From: RGIG426 sp045598065
GTDB lineage: Bacteria; Bacillota; Clostridia; Oscillospirales; Acutalibacteraceae
DNA: 30,632 nt
Direction: 5' to 3'
Assembly: GCA_045598065.1 (NCBI GenBank)
Contig: JAZLLJ010000071.1
Location: 1 to 30,632 of the forward strand
Positions within the stretch are counted from its first letter, which is position 1; every line of letters begins with the position of its first letter. Position numbers and translations under genes: made by a program. A model generated the notes under the pieces. It worked only from the letters and a program-made list of their open reading frames with translations. It was not told where the DNA came from and did no database searches. Shown here piece by piece: positions 23,805 to 30,632 of this stretch.

Positions 23805-24572
23805 ATGAAAAAACGTATTTTCGCCCTTTTCGGGTGTATGGTGCTTCTTTGCACACTGTTTATGTTTACCGCCAGCGCCGAAGGAAAACTTCTTGTGGAC
23901 GATGCCGGCTTGCTTGACGTCGACGAAAGCACGGCGATTTTAACCAGCCTCAACGATGTCAGCAATGAACTGGATTGCAGTTTGGTGATTATGACGGCGA
24001 ACAGCTGTTACGGTATCGATATCGACGAGAGGTCGTATGCTCTTTACAACGAATTCGGTTACGGCCGCGGCGAAAACAAGAACGGTGTTATGCTGTTTAT
24101 CTCCATGGAGGATAGTGAGGGTGAAAACTATTTGCACATCACGCCTTACGGAGACTGCGTGTCGTATTTCAGTGAGGATTCTCTTAATGCCTTGTACGAC
24201 AAGGTTGTGGTGAAACTTAAAGACAAGGACTATGTCGGCGCGTTTGAAACCTATATCAAAGAAACAAGAAGAATCTTTAAGCACGAAACCGGATTTTTCA
24301 CGTTCCAACGGCTGTTGGCGGCGCTTGCCATCGGCGTGGTCATCGGCTTTATCGTGGTTACTTCCATGAAAGCCAAACTGAAATCCGTGCGCTTCCAACC
24401 GGAGGCCAATAACTACTTAAAACCCGGCAGTCTTAACGTGACACTCGCGGAGGAACATTTCCTTTATCATACCGTTACCCGTACCGCTCGACCGAAAAAC
24501 AACAGTAACGGCGGCGGAGGATCGCACATCGGTTCCGGCGGTGTCAGCCGCGGTGCCAGCGGTCGATTTTAA
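23805..24572 (+). CDS. TPM-domain membrane protein (YdjH-like)
   Basis: A 255-residue exported protein. Residues 1-25 form a signal sequence with a likely cut after ASA. The TPM domain covers about residues 27-150 (DDAGLLDVDES, LVIMTANSC, GYGRGENKNGVMLFIS), followed by a membrane helix at about 170-191 and a Gly/Ser-rich end (GGGGSHIGSGGVSRGASGRF). TPM domains are outside the membrane; in other systems they assist photosystem repair or act as phosphatases, but the role here is not known. GGGAGG precedes the ATG at 23805, 13 bases after the zinc-ribbon gene. An open frame back to 23661 lies inside that gene and is not real. A strong terminator follows. Confidence 0.88.
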   Translation: MKKRIFALFGCMVLLCTLFMFTASAEGKLLVDDAGLLDVDESTAILTSLNDVSNELDCSLVIMTANSCYGIDIDERSYALYNEFGYGRGENKNGVMLFISMEDSEGENYLHITPYGDCVSYFSEDSLNALYDKVVVKLKDKDYVGAFETYIKETRRIFKHETGFFTFQRLLAALAIGVVIGFIVVTSMKAKLKSVRFQPEANNYLKPGSLNVTLAEEHFLYHTVTRTARPKNNSNGGGGSHIGSGGVSRGASGRF

Positions 24573-24575
24573 GTG

Positions 24576-24607
24576 AAAAACATCCTCCCGCAAGGGAGGA
24601 TGTTTTT
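24576..24607 (+). terminator. Rho-independent terminator after the TPM gene
   Basis: A perfect 14-bp stem, AAAAACATCCTCCC with GGGAGGATGTTTTT, closes on a GCAA tetraloop. It ends the zinc-ribbon / TPM unit; being symmetrical in A and T it could also work on the minus strand. Confidence 0.93.
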
Positions 24608-24660
24608 GGATAACGATAGATGACGTCCCTATGGGCGTTTGGAAAAAGGGGGGATAGTGT

Positions 24661-25923
24661 ATGCCCGACAATTCCAAAGTTTCTGTGCTGAAACCTCAAA
24701 GAAAAAACGCCGGTATCGAACTGCTTCGGATTGTGTCCATCTTGTTTGTGGTCACGCTTCACGTCTTGGGGCAAGGCGGCGTGTTCGGCGAGGCCGGTTC
24801 GAATCCTCATTCGGCTAAAAACGTAATAGCGGTGACGATAGAGATGGCGTCGTTCGGTGCCGTGACGTTGTTTGCGCTGGTTTCCGGCTACGTGGCGCTT
24901 CGCTCCAAATGGGCGACGAAAAAGTGGCTTCGGATGTGGGCGATGGTCGCATTTTGGGGCGTTGTGATGACCTTTGTGGTGGACAAAACCGTCTTGTTTG
25001 AAGGGTTTAATAATTTCCTCAAATGCCTGATTCCGGGTGTCCGTGAGGATTTCGGTGCGTATACGGTAGCGAGAAACGATTACGTCAATGCGCTCTTTCC
25101 CGTTTGCACCAAACAGTACTGGTATTTCAATATGTATACCCTGCTGTTTTTGTTGATGCCGCTTCTCAACGCCGCGATTGCCGCTACGGACAAGCGGAAA
25201 TTGGCGCTGATTTGCGCGGCGGCGGTGTTCGGTGTCAGTATCTACAACGCCGCGACCGTTTTCTATAACCAAGGCTTTACAACACGGTTTGATATCGATC
25301 GCGATACGTTCGGCATGGGTGGCGGATATAACGCGATGTGGCTTGTGGTGATGTATCTTACCGGCGCTTGTGTGCGGCGATATCACGACGAGGGATTTAA
25401 GCCGAAAAAGGGGCTTTGTCTTTCGGGATATCTTATGTGTGTCGGCCTTGCGGTCGGATGGTGGTTTTTGTATTCCTATCGCATTGAGCAAAATCTGCAG
25501 AGTTACGATTTGCTCAATCTTCGTCGCGGCATTGTGATGTCTTATACGTCGCCGCTTGTGGTGATTGGTTCGTTATGCTTGCTTCTCTTATTTATGCAGT
25601 TGGACGTTTCGAACAATCGGGCGCGGAAATTCATTTTTACGTTTTCCGGCTCCTCGTTCGCGGTGTATATCATTCATACCCAACTGGTGGTGTGGCAGTA
25701 TTTTATGGCGGGCAGATTTGCCGGCATTGCCAAGGAAACGACGGGACTTATGGTCGCACAACTGCTCGTAGCCGTGTTTATCGTTTATCTTATCTGTACC
25801 GTGATGGAAATCCTACGCAAAATGCTGTTTGAGGTGACGCGTTTGGATAAGGGTATCGATCGTTTGGGCGATGCGATTGACCGCGGCCTAAAGCGGTTGG
25901 CATACGGTAAAAAAGAAGACTAA
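24661..25923 (+). CDS. Acyltransferase-3 family membrane protein
   Basis: A multi-pass membrane enzyme of the type that moves acetyl, succinyl or similar groups onto surface sugars, lipids or peptidoglycan. The 420-residue protein begins with GIELLRIVSILFVVTLHVLG, where Arg23 and His34 match the family's conserved Arg and catalytic-type His. About ten hydrophobic segments follow, with the usual YWYFNMYTLLFLLMPLLN and YIIHTQLVVW blocks. The C-terminal 40 residues are charged and probably cytoplasmic. AAAGGGGGG precedes the ATG. It lies between a terminator and a convergent bidirectional terminator, so it seems to be a single-gene unit; I see no convincing promoter. Substrate unknown. Confidence 0.9.
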   Translation: MPDNSKVSVLKPQRKNAGIELLRIVSILFVVTLHVLGQGGVFGEAGSNPHSAKNVIAVTIEMASFGAVTLFALVSGYVALRSKWATKKWLRMWAMVAFWGVVMTFVVDKTVLFEGFNNFLKCLIPGVREDFGAYTVARNDYVNALFPVCTKQYWYFNMYTLLFLLMPLLNAAIAATDKRKLALICAAAVFGVSIYNAATVFYNQGFTTRFDIDRDTFGMGGGYNAMWLVVMYLTGACVRRYHDEGFKPKKGLCLSGYLMCVGLAVGWWFLYSYRIEQNLQSYDLLNLRRGIVMSYTSPLVVIGSLCLLLLFMQLDVSNNRARKFIFTFSGSSFAVYIIHTQLVVWQYFMAGRFAGIAKETTGLMVAQLLVAVFIVYLICTVMEILRKMLFEVTRLDKGIDRLGDAIDRGLKRLAYGKKED

Positions 25924-25960
25924 CAAAACCCCCGTTATCGGTGATAACGGGGGTTTTGTT
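25922..25960. terminator. Bidirectional terminator between acyltransferase and feoB
   Basis: A perfect 18-bp stem (25922-25939 with 25943-25960) with a 3-base loop, having AAAACCCCC on one arm and GGGGGTTTT on the other. It overlaps the acyltransferase stop codon and serves the convergent feoB gene, which ends four bases away. Confidence 0.93.
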
Positions 25961-25963
25961 ATC

Positions 25964-28129
25964 TTAAAGCAGGCTTGCCACGTTGACGAACAGCGTGCCG
26001 AATTGGTAAACAACAAACGCGCACACCCACGCAACGGCGGTTTGGAACGCCACCGTGCCGATGGCCCATTTCCACGAGCGGAATTCGCGTTTCATTGCGG
26101 AAAATGCCGCCACACACGGGCAGTACAGCAGCACGAACACAAGGAATGCCAACGCTGCAACCGGAGTAAACATCGTTCCGAGTGCGGAGTACATTGCCGC
26201 ATCGGTCGCAGGGGAAATCAGAATGTTGAGTGTGCCCACTACTGCTTCTTTGGCAACAAATCCGGAAACGAGCGCCACCGATGCCTGCCACGTGCCGAAT
26301 CCGAGGGGGATAAACAGCGGCGCGAGCCCTTTGCCGAGCGTTGCCAAAATGCTGTCGCTCGCTTGGTCGGGAGTGAGCAGGTTGAGGGCGAGGTCAAAGG
26401 ATTGCAAGAACCAAATAATCACCGAAGCGGCGAGCAAAATCGTGCCGGCGCGTACGGCAAAATCTTTGATGCGCTCCCACAAGTGCAACCACAGAGTTTT
26501 GGCAGTGGGGAGACGGTAGGGCGGCAGTTCCATTACGAACGGGGCGTGGCCGCCTTTTAAGACTGTTTTGTTTAGGATGGTGGCGCAGAGAATTGCCATA
26601 ATCAGTCCCAGTAAATAGATGCAGAAAATCACCAGTCCTGCGTATTTCGGGAAAAATGCGGCGATAAACAGTGCATACACCGGCATTTTTGCGGAACAGG
26701 ACATAAACGGTGTGAGCATAATGGTCAGTCGTCGGTCACGCTCGTTTTCCAGTGTCCGCGCTGCCATAATGCCGGGAACGGAACAGCCAAAACCCATCAA
26801 CATCGGTACGAACGAGCGGCCGGAGAGCCCGGTTTTATGGAGCAGTTTGTCCATAATGAACGCGGCACGTGCCATATAGCCGCTGTCTTCGAGTAGCGAG
26901 AGGAAGAAGAATAAGAGAAGAATTTGTGGGAAAAAGGAAACAATCGAGCCGACACCTGCGACGATACCGTCGCACACGAGGGATACCGCCCAAGAGGAGG
27001 CGCCGGCAGAGGAGAGCGAGGTGCGCAGCGTTTTGGTTAATGCATCGATAAGCGCGGCCACGCCGTCGGTGAGAAAGGAGCCAATCGGCCCGAATGTCAG
27101 GAAAAATACCAGCGCCATCACACCTGCAAACACGGGAATGGCGAGATATTTGTTGGTGACAACCTTGTCCACCTTGTCGGAAGCGGTGAGTTCACCCGGT
27201 TTTTTGAGATGCACCACACACTCGTCGCACACTTTACAGATAAATTTGTATTTTTGATCGGCGATAATCATGTCGCGCTGCATTTTATCTGTTTCGAGGG
27301 CGGACACGATTTCGTTAATGAGGTTGGCCTCGCCTTGGGTAAGCCCCAATGCTTCGATTGTCGGGGGATCGTCGTCCATCACCTTAACTGCCGACCAACG
27401 GAGCGCCATACGTGCTTTCATACATTTCGGTTCGATGATTTTTTCGATACGTAAAAGGGCTTCGAGTACGTCCGCTTCATAAATCTCGTCGATTTTGTAA
27501 GTCGAGCGGTACTCGCCGCCGTGGTGTTCGCGGCGCTCGTGAAGTTCGTGGTGAATATATGCGTTGTTCGGAAACGCTTTTTCGATGCGTTTTGCAATCG
27601 TCTGTTCGTCAAAGGGGAGCACTTCTTTGGCGATGCGCTTTGCACCGTCGTGAAACGCCCGGTCGATGAGTTTGTCGATTCCCTGGTTGCGCGAGGCGGA
27701 AATCGGCACAATCGGAATGCCGAGCAGATGTTCCATCCGTTGTACGTCAATGATGAGCCCACGCTGTTTTAACATATCCATCATATTGAGGGCGATGACC
27801 ATCGGAAGCCCGAGTTCCGCCAACTGTAACGAAAGGTAGAGGTTGCGCTCTAAGTTGGTGGCATCCACCACGTCAATGATGGCATCGGGATGATCTTCGA
27901 GGAGCATATTACGGCTGACCATTTCTTCGGCGGAGTAAGGGGAAAGGGAGTAGATACCCGGCAGGTCAACGACGGTGACGTCTTCACCGTGGCTTTTCAG
28001 TTGACCGGCTTTTTTTTCGACCGTTACACCCGGCCAGTTGCCGACGTATTGGTTGGAGCCGGTCAATTCATTGAACAAGGTGGTTTTGCCGCAGTTGGGG
28101 TTGCCGGCGAGGGCATAGGTGTAACTCAT
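25964..28129 (-). CDS. feoB: Ferrous iron transporter FeoB
   Basis: The main Fe(II) uptake permease of anaerobes: a G protein joined to a membrane channel. The 721-residue protein has G1 GNPNCGKT (9-16), the GNWPGVTVEKKAG switch, G3 DLPG (55-58) and G4 NMMD (115-118). After the GDI-type helical region the C-terminal 400 residues are strongly hydrophobic with the two Gate regions (e.g. LMGFGCSVPGIMAARTL). In the linker just before the first membrane helix are Cys298, Cys301 and Cys304 in a C-x2-C-x2-C spacing. The ATG at 28129 overlaps the feoA stop by four bases, with GGAGGTGG as ribosome binding site. No feoC is present. Confidence 0.97.
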   Translation of the reverse strand: MSYTYALAGNPNCGKTTLFNELTGSNQYVGNWPGVTVEKKAGQLKSHGEDVTVVDLPGIYSLSPYSAEEMVSRNMLLEDHPDAIIDVVDATNLERNLYLSLQLAELGLPMVIALNMMDMLKQRGLIIDVQRMEHLLGIPIVPISASRNQGIDKLIDRAFHDGAKRIAKEVLPFDEQTIAKRIEKAFPNNAYIHHELHERREHHGGEYRSTYKIDEIYEADVLEALLRIEKIIEPKCMKARMALRWSAVKVMDDDPPTIEALGLTQGEANLINEIVSALETDKMQRDMIIADQKYKFICKVCDECVVHLKKPGELTASDKVDKVVTNKYLAIPVFAGVMALVFFLTFGPIGSFLTDGVAALIDALTKTLRTSLSSAGASSWAVSLVCDGIVAGVGSIVSFFPQILLLFFFLSLLEDSGYMARAAFIMDKLLHKTGLSGRSFVPMLMGFGCSVPGIMAARTLENERDRRLTIMLTPFMSCSAKMPVYALFIAAFFPKYAGLVIFCIYLLGLIMAILCATILNKTVLKGGHAPFVMELPPYRLPTAKTLWLHLWERIKDFAVRAGTILLAASVIIWFLQSFDLALNLLTPDQASDSILATLGKGLAPLFIPLGFGTWQASVALVSGFVAKEAVVGTLNILISPATDAAMYSALGTMFTPVAALAFLVFVLLYCPCVAAFSAMKREFRSWKWAIGTVAFQTAVAWVCAFVVYQFGTLFVNVASLL

Positions 28130-28365
28130 TCAGCCACCTCCGGCGTAATTTCAATTTCTTTGGCTTCCGAGCGGCGGATGCTCAGCTCGTAGCCGCGGAC
28201 GTTGATTTCAATCGGATCGCCCATCGGGGCTTCTTTGCGCATAATTACGTGTGCGCCGGGGGTGATGCCCATATCAATGATGCGTCGGCGAAGTGCGCCG
28301 GAACAGCCGAGCGCGGTCACAATGCCGCCTTCGCCGATTTTCAAATCGTTTACGGTTTTTTGCAT
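28126..28365 (-). CDS. feoA: FeoA-domain iron transport protein
   Basis: A 79-residue SH3-like cytoplasmic protein needed for FeoB function. The family pattern GEGGIVTALGCSGALRRRII... then DMGITPGAHV and EINVRGYELSIRRSEA is complete. TTAGGAGG stands in front of the ATG at 28365. It overlaps feoB by four bases, so the two subunits should be made in linked amounts. A consensus promoter with an operator-like dyad lies about 40 bases upstream. Confidence 0.95.
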   Translation of the reverse strand: MQKTVNDLKIGEGGIVTALGCSGALRRRIIDMGITPGAHVIMRKEAPMGDPIEINVRGYELSIRRSEAKEIEITPEVAE

Positions 28366-28406
28366 AAAACCCCTCCTAACGTCCGTTTTTTATTCTATCA
28401 CATCTC

Positions 28407-28435
28407 ATTATAGTTAGCCAACACTAACTTGTCAA
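28407..28435 (-). promoter_or_regulatory. Consensus sigma-A promoter of feoAB
   Basis: On the minus strand TTGACA (28430-28435) and TATAAT (28407-28412) are perfect and separated by 17 bases. Such a strong promoter on an iron uptake gene would normally be held back by a repressor. Confidence 0.9.
28412..28429. promoter_or_regulatory. Operator-like dyad within the feoAB promoter spacer
   Basis: AGTTAG (28412-28417) and CTAACT (28424-28429) are exact inverted repeats with a 6-base centre; together they fill the spacer between -35 and -10. GTTAG/CTAAC half-sites recall DtxR/IdeR-type metal repressors, although the spacing differs from the textbook DtxR box. Confidence 0.6.
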
Positions 28436-28440
28436 GAGGG

Positions 28441-28887
28441 ATAACGAAAAAATGTGGACAAAATTAGTAGATTTTTATAAAATTCGCCAAAAAAGAAGGG
28501 GAATAGGGGCGGAACGGGCGCTTTCGGCGAGCGTGTAGGGGGAGGTTGCCCCGACATCCCGCTGTAGGATTCCGCACCCACTCGCGGCGGTGTTGTAGGG
28601 CAGGGCCTTGGTCCTGCCGCCATCGGTTGGTGCAAAATTCACAAGCGGCGGGAGCAAGCCCCCGCCCTACGTTATCATCCGACATTTCCCGCAAAATCCA
28701 CGCCGGTCCCTACGCCGCATTTTTGCCAAAAAAACACGCGGTGTGCCGCTCTCGTCTCCCCTTGCAAACAATCGGCGAAAAACGCTGATTTTCCGCGGTT
28801 TATTGCCCCTTTTCTCCCGTTTTTGCCAACTATACAAATTTCCTAATTTTCTATAGTTAAAATTCTATAATTTAGGAGGTCTTTGTT
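28441..28887. other. Long intergenic region between feoA and the surface protein gene
   Basis: About 450 bases with no convincing gene. The left two-thirds is GC-rich and holds short palindromes next to TAGGG/CCCTA words (see the repeat entry). The last 80 bases turn AT-rich, with CTATAGTTAAAATTCTATAAT directly ahead of an AGGAGG at 28874-28879. TATAGT at 28852-28857 is a possible -10, but no good -35 matches it. Short open frames here have no ribosome binding site and carry the biased composition of the repeats. Confidence 0.7.
28533..28713. repeat. Cluster of GC-rich palindromes with TAGGG/CCCTA flanks
   Basis: TAGGG occurs at 28536-28540 and 28596-28600, and its reverse complement at 28665-28669 and 28708-28712. 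The first pair precede, and the 28665 copy follows, small hairpins: GGCAGGGCC with GGTCCTGCC (28599-28618) and GGCGGG with CCCGCC (28647-28666). This looks like a decayed interspersed element of the kind common between genes in Oscillospirales. Copies elsewhere in the genome cannot be checked here. Confidence 0.55.
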
Positions 28888-30632
28888 ATGACAAAATTAA
28901 GAAAAGGAAGTACGCGCGTTCTGGCGTGTTTGCTGGCGACGGTGATGATTGTATTGTCGCTGCCGGTCTTCACGTTTGGTGCAAGCGCGGAAAGTTGCAC
29001 GATTACGTACAGCGGTATGTATCAAGCCCAATACACAAGTGACAACATAACATTTGATGACACATATTTTACCAAGTGTGAGAAATCATGTGATAGTGGG
29101 GCTACCGTCACGCTTGTGGTGGACTTTTTTGGATTCTACAATCCGGGCGATGCAACCAATGCGATGGATGGAAATATTGAAGTGACCGTCAACGGGGCAT
29201 TGGTGAGTGTGCCGGGTGCCGAGGAATACGGCTCCGGTCACAATACCATCGGCGGCAAGGTAACAGTTACATTTGAGGTGAGTGCGCCTACAAATACGGT
29301 CGATGTCAAATTAAAACACCCCCTTAATTTGAATCATTTCCAGGGAATCACCGCGACCGTTTCCGGCAGTGACCCCACTCCCACCGGCGAACTTATCGTC
29401 AATGGCGATTTCCACCAAACCGATAAGTCCGCCAATGACTACGGTTGGACGGGTATGACCTTTACTGTTACCAACCACGTGGCGAGCTTTACAGCGGGGC
29501 AAAAACGGACATTGGGCGACGGTATTTATCAAAACAACATCGCTGTGACTCCGGGCGCGACGTATATTTTGACCGTGACGAGCGCAGGCTCAGGTGACGA
29601 TCAATCGTTCGGTGTGTACTATGGTTTCCCGCTCAACACCAGCGGTACAATGACAGAAAACAACACAGCCGTTGCAGGGTCAGAAGGGTCACCTATGCCT
29701 ATAACCGCGGCGGGGACATACACGTATACCATCACTGTTCCGAACGACAAAGACAAAATCGGCATTTGGATTGGCTCTACAAGCTACAAAAATAGAAATC
29801 CCCAACTTAGCCTCGTCTCCCTCGTTGCCGAGGGCGGCGAGCAACCCGCAACGACTTACACCGTAACTTGCAGTGGTGATGGAAACGGCTCGGTTTCGGT
29901 GGACGGCGGAACGGCGGAGTTTGCAGCGGGCGACCGGGTCACTCTGACCGTCACCCCGAATAGTGAGGACTACGAACTCGACACGTTGACCGTCACCGGC
30001 AACACGAGCGGCGCGGTTAGCACAACCCCGGCGGGTAATAATCAGCACACCTTCACGATGCCGAATGAACCCGTCACCGTCACGGCGACGTTCAAAAAAC
30101 TCAAATACACCTTGACCTTTACCGATGCCACGGCGATTGCCGGCGACCAATCGGTAGACAGCGGCGCCCAGATTGCGTGGGGTACCTCCGTCACGATTAC
30201 CGCGAACGAGGAAACGGGCAAAGAATTCGCCACATGGGTGTTTACCGGCGACACGCCATCCGGCGTGACGGTGACCGACTCCGAAACCACTTTCACGATG
30301 CCGAAAAGCGACGTCACCGTCACCGCGACCTATGAATGGGTTTATCATAACATCACCGTGACGGGCGGTACGGCAGATCCGGAAACCGCGCACTATAATC
30401 AGGAGGTTACCCTGACACCCGACACCAAGCCTGGCTTTGTCTTCGACGGCTGGACGGTGAACGCGGGCGGCGTTACCATTACGAACAACAAATTCACCAT
30501 GCCGAACGCCGCTGTGGAAGTGACTGCCAACTTTAAGGCGCAGACTTACAACATCAGTGTCAGTGGCGGTACGGCGCAAGTGGGCGGTGTGACCGTGACT
30601 GAAGCCGCGGCGGGTACCGAGGTTACGGTAAC
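28888..30632 (+). CDS. Large secreted surface protein with InlB-type repeats, cut by window end
   Basis: An open frame with no stop up to the window edge, at least 581 residues. AGGAGG stands 8 bases before ATG 28888. Residues 1-34 form a signal peptide with a likely cut after ASA. Residues 35-165 are a beta-rich region of unknown type with three cysteines near its start. Residues about 167-317 begin GELIVNGDF and resemble a carbohydrate-binding module fold. From residue 324 come repeats of the divergent InlB B-repeat / Listeria-Bacteroides type: 324-404, 407-484, 486-551 and a fourth starting at 554. Each unit has the FTMP-N/K-xxVTVTAxF ending. The protein is probably attached to the wall or dockerin-type partners by its missing C-terminus. 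Its substrate is unknown. Confidence 0.85.
   Translation, partial: MTKLRKGSTRVLACLLATVMIVLSLPVFTFGASAESCTITYSGMYQAQYTSDNITFDDTYFTKCEKSCDSGATVTLVVDFFGFYNPGDATNAMDGNIEVTVNGALVSVPGAEEYGSGHNTIGGKVTVTFEVSAPTNTVDVKLKHPLNLNHFQGITATVSGSDPTPTGELIVNGDFHQTDKSANDYGWTGMTFTVTNHVASFTAGQKRTLGDGIYQNNIAVTPGATYILTVTSAGSGDDQSFGVYYGFPLNTSGTMTENNTAVAGSEGSPMPITAAGTYTYTITVPNDKDKIGIWIGSTSYKNRNPQLSLVSLVAEGGEQPATTYTVTCSGDGNGSVSVDGGTAEFAAGDRVTLTVTPNSEDYELDTLTVTGNTSGAVSTTPAGNNQHTFTMPNEPVTVTATFKKLKYTLTFTDATAIAGDQSVDSGAQIAWGTSVTITANEETGKEFATWVFTGDTPSGVTVTDSETTFTMPKSDVTVTATYEWVYHNITVTGGTADPETAHYNQEVTLTPDTKPGFVFDGWTVNAGGVTITNNKFTMPNAAVEVTANFKAQTYNISVSGGTAQVGGVTVTEAAAGTEVTV

Noticed and set aside
24608..24660. Hairpin ACGTCCC-TAT-GGGCGTT as a second terminator before the acyltransferase
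   Set aside because: It is a short stem with a G-T pair, is not followed by a T-run, and stands just ahead of the ribosome binding site.
28412..28429. Calling the feoA dyad a classical DtxR/IdeR box
   Set aside because: The half-sites resemble it, but the 6-base centre does not match the textbook operator, so it is left as operator-like.
28441..28887. CRISPR array or insertion sequence in the palindrome region
   Set aside because: There are no evenly spaced direct repeats with spacers, no transposase frame and no long terminal inverted repeats.
29689..30579. 296-residue minus-strand frame in the surface protein
   Set aside because: It is produced by the repetitive, biased codons of the plus-strand repeats.

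Overview
The window reads as chromosomal DNA of a low-to-medium GC Gram-positive anaerobe, most likely a Clostridia member near the Oscillospirales (Ruminococcaceae-like). Pointers are the gene order yicC-remA-gmk-rpoZ-priA-def-fmt-rsmB-rlmN-PP2C-PASTA kinase-rsgA, strong AGGAGG ribosome binding sites, several GTG starts, lipobox and Gram-positive-type secretion signals, and GC-rich TAGGG-flanked palindromes between genes. The lineage is inferred from gene content and style, not from a search.

Layout. 30-1826 (minus): an M29-type aminopeptidase followed by pyrR, with a good sigma-A promoter at 1863-1891. 1983-3598 (plus): a lipoprotein with a Gly/Asn linker and three degenerate repeats, then a cysteine-rich BioY, ended by a terminator. 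3655-16837 (plus): a long housekeeping cluster with rluD-type pseudouridine synthase, yicC, remA, gmk, rpoZ, priA, def, fmt, rsmB, rlmN, PP2C phosphatase, PASTA Ser/Thr kinase and rsgA. It joins nucleotide supply, RNA polymerase, replication restart, translation initiation, rRNA modification, ribosome assembly and reversible Ser/Thr phosphorylation. 16863-18218: a TrkA potassium-uptake regulator with its own terminator. 18354-22647: a small membrane protein, then a tightly overlapping recD2-comF-mreB-like unit. 22706-24572: a YdjG/YdjH-like pair (membrane-anchored double zinc ribbon plus secreted TPM-domain protein) behind a near-consensus promoter. 24661-25923: an acyltransferase-3 membrane protein. 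25964-28365 (minus): feoA-feoB ferrous iron uptake, with a consensus promoter carrying an operator-like dyad. 28441-28887: non-coding, palindrome-rich. 28888 to the window end: a large secreted surface protein with InlB-type repeats, cut off by the edge.

Most of the window is core genome. The more unusual points are: an M29 aminopeptidase with Phe where the family has its catalytic Tyr; a Cys-x2-Cys-x2-Cys motif in the FeoB linker; a YdjG/YdjH pair without its usual SPFH and PspA partners; a divergent MreB placed with recD2/comF; two mutually exclusive hairpins between the kinase and rsgA; and dyads overlapping the feoA and yicC promoters. I found no clear wholly new multi-gene system, no CRISPR array, no tRNA or rRNA and no insertion sequence.
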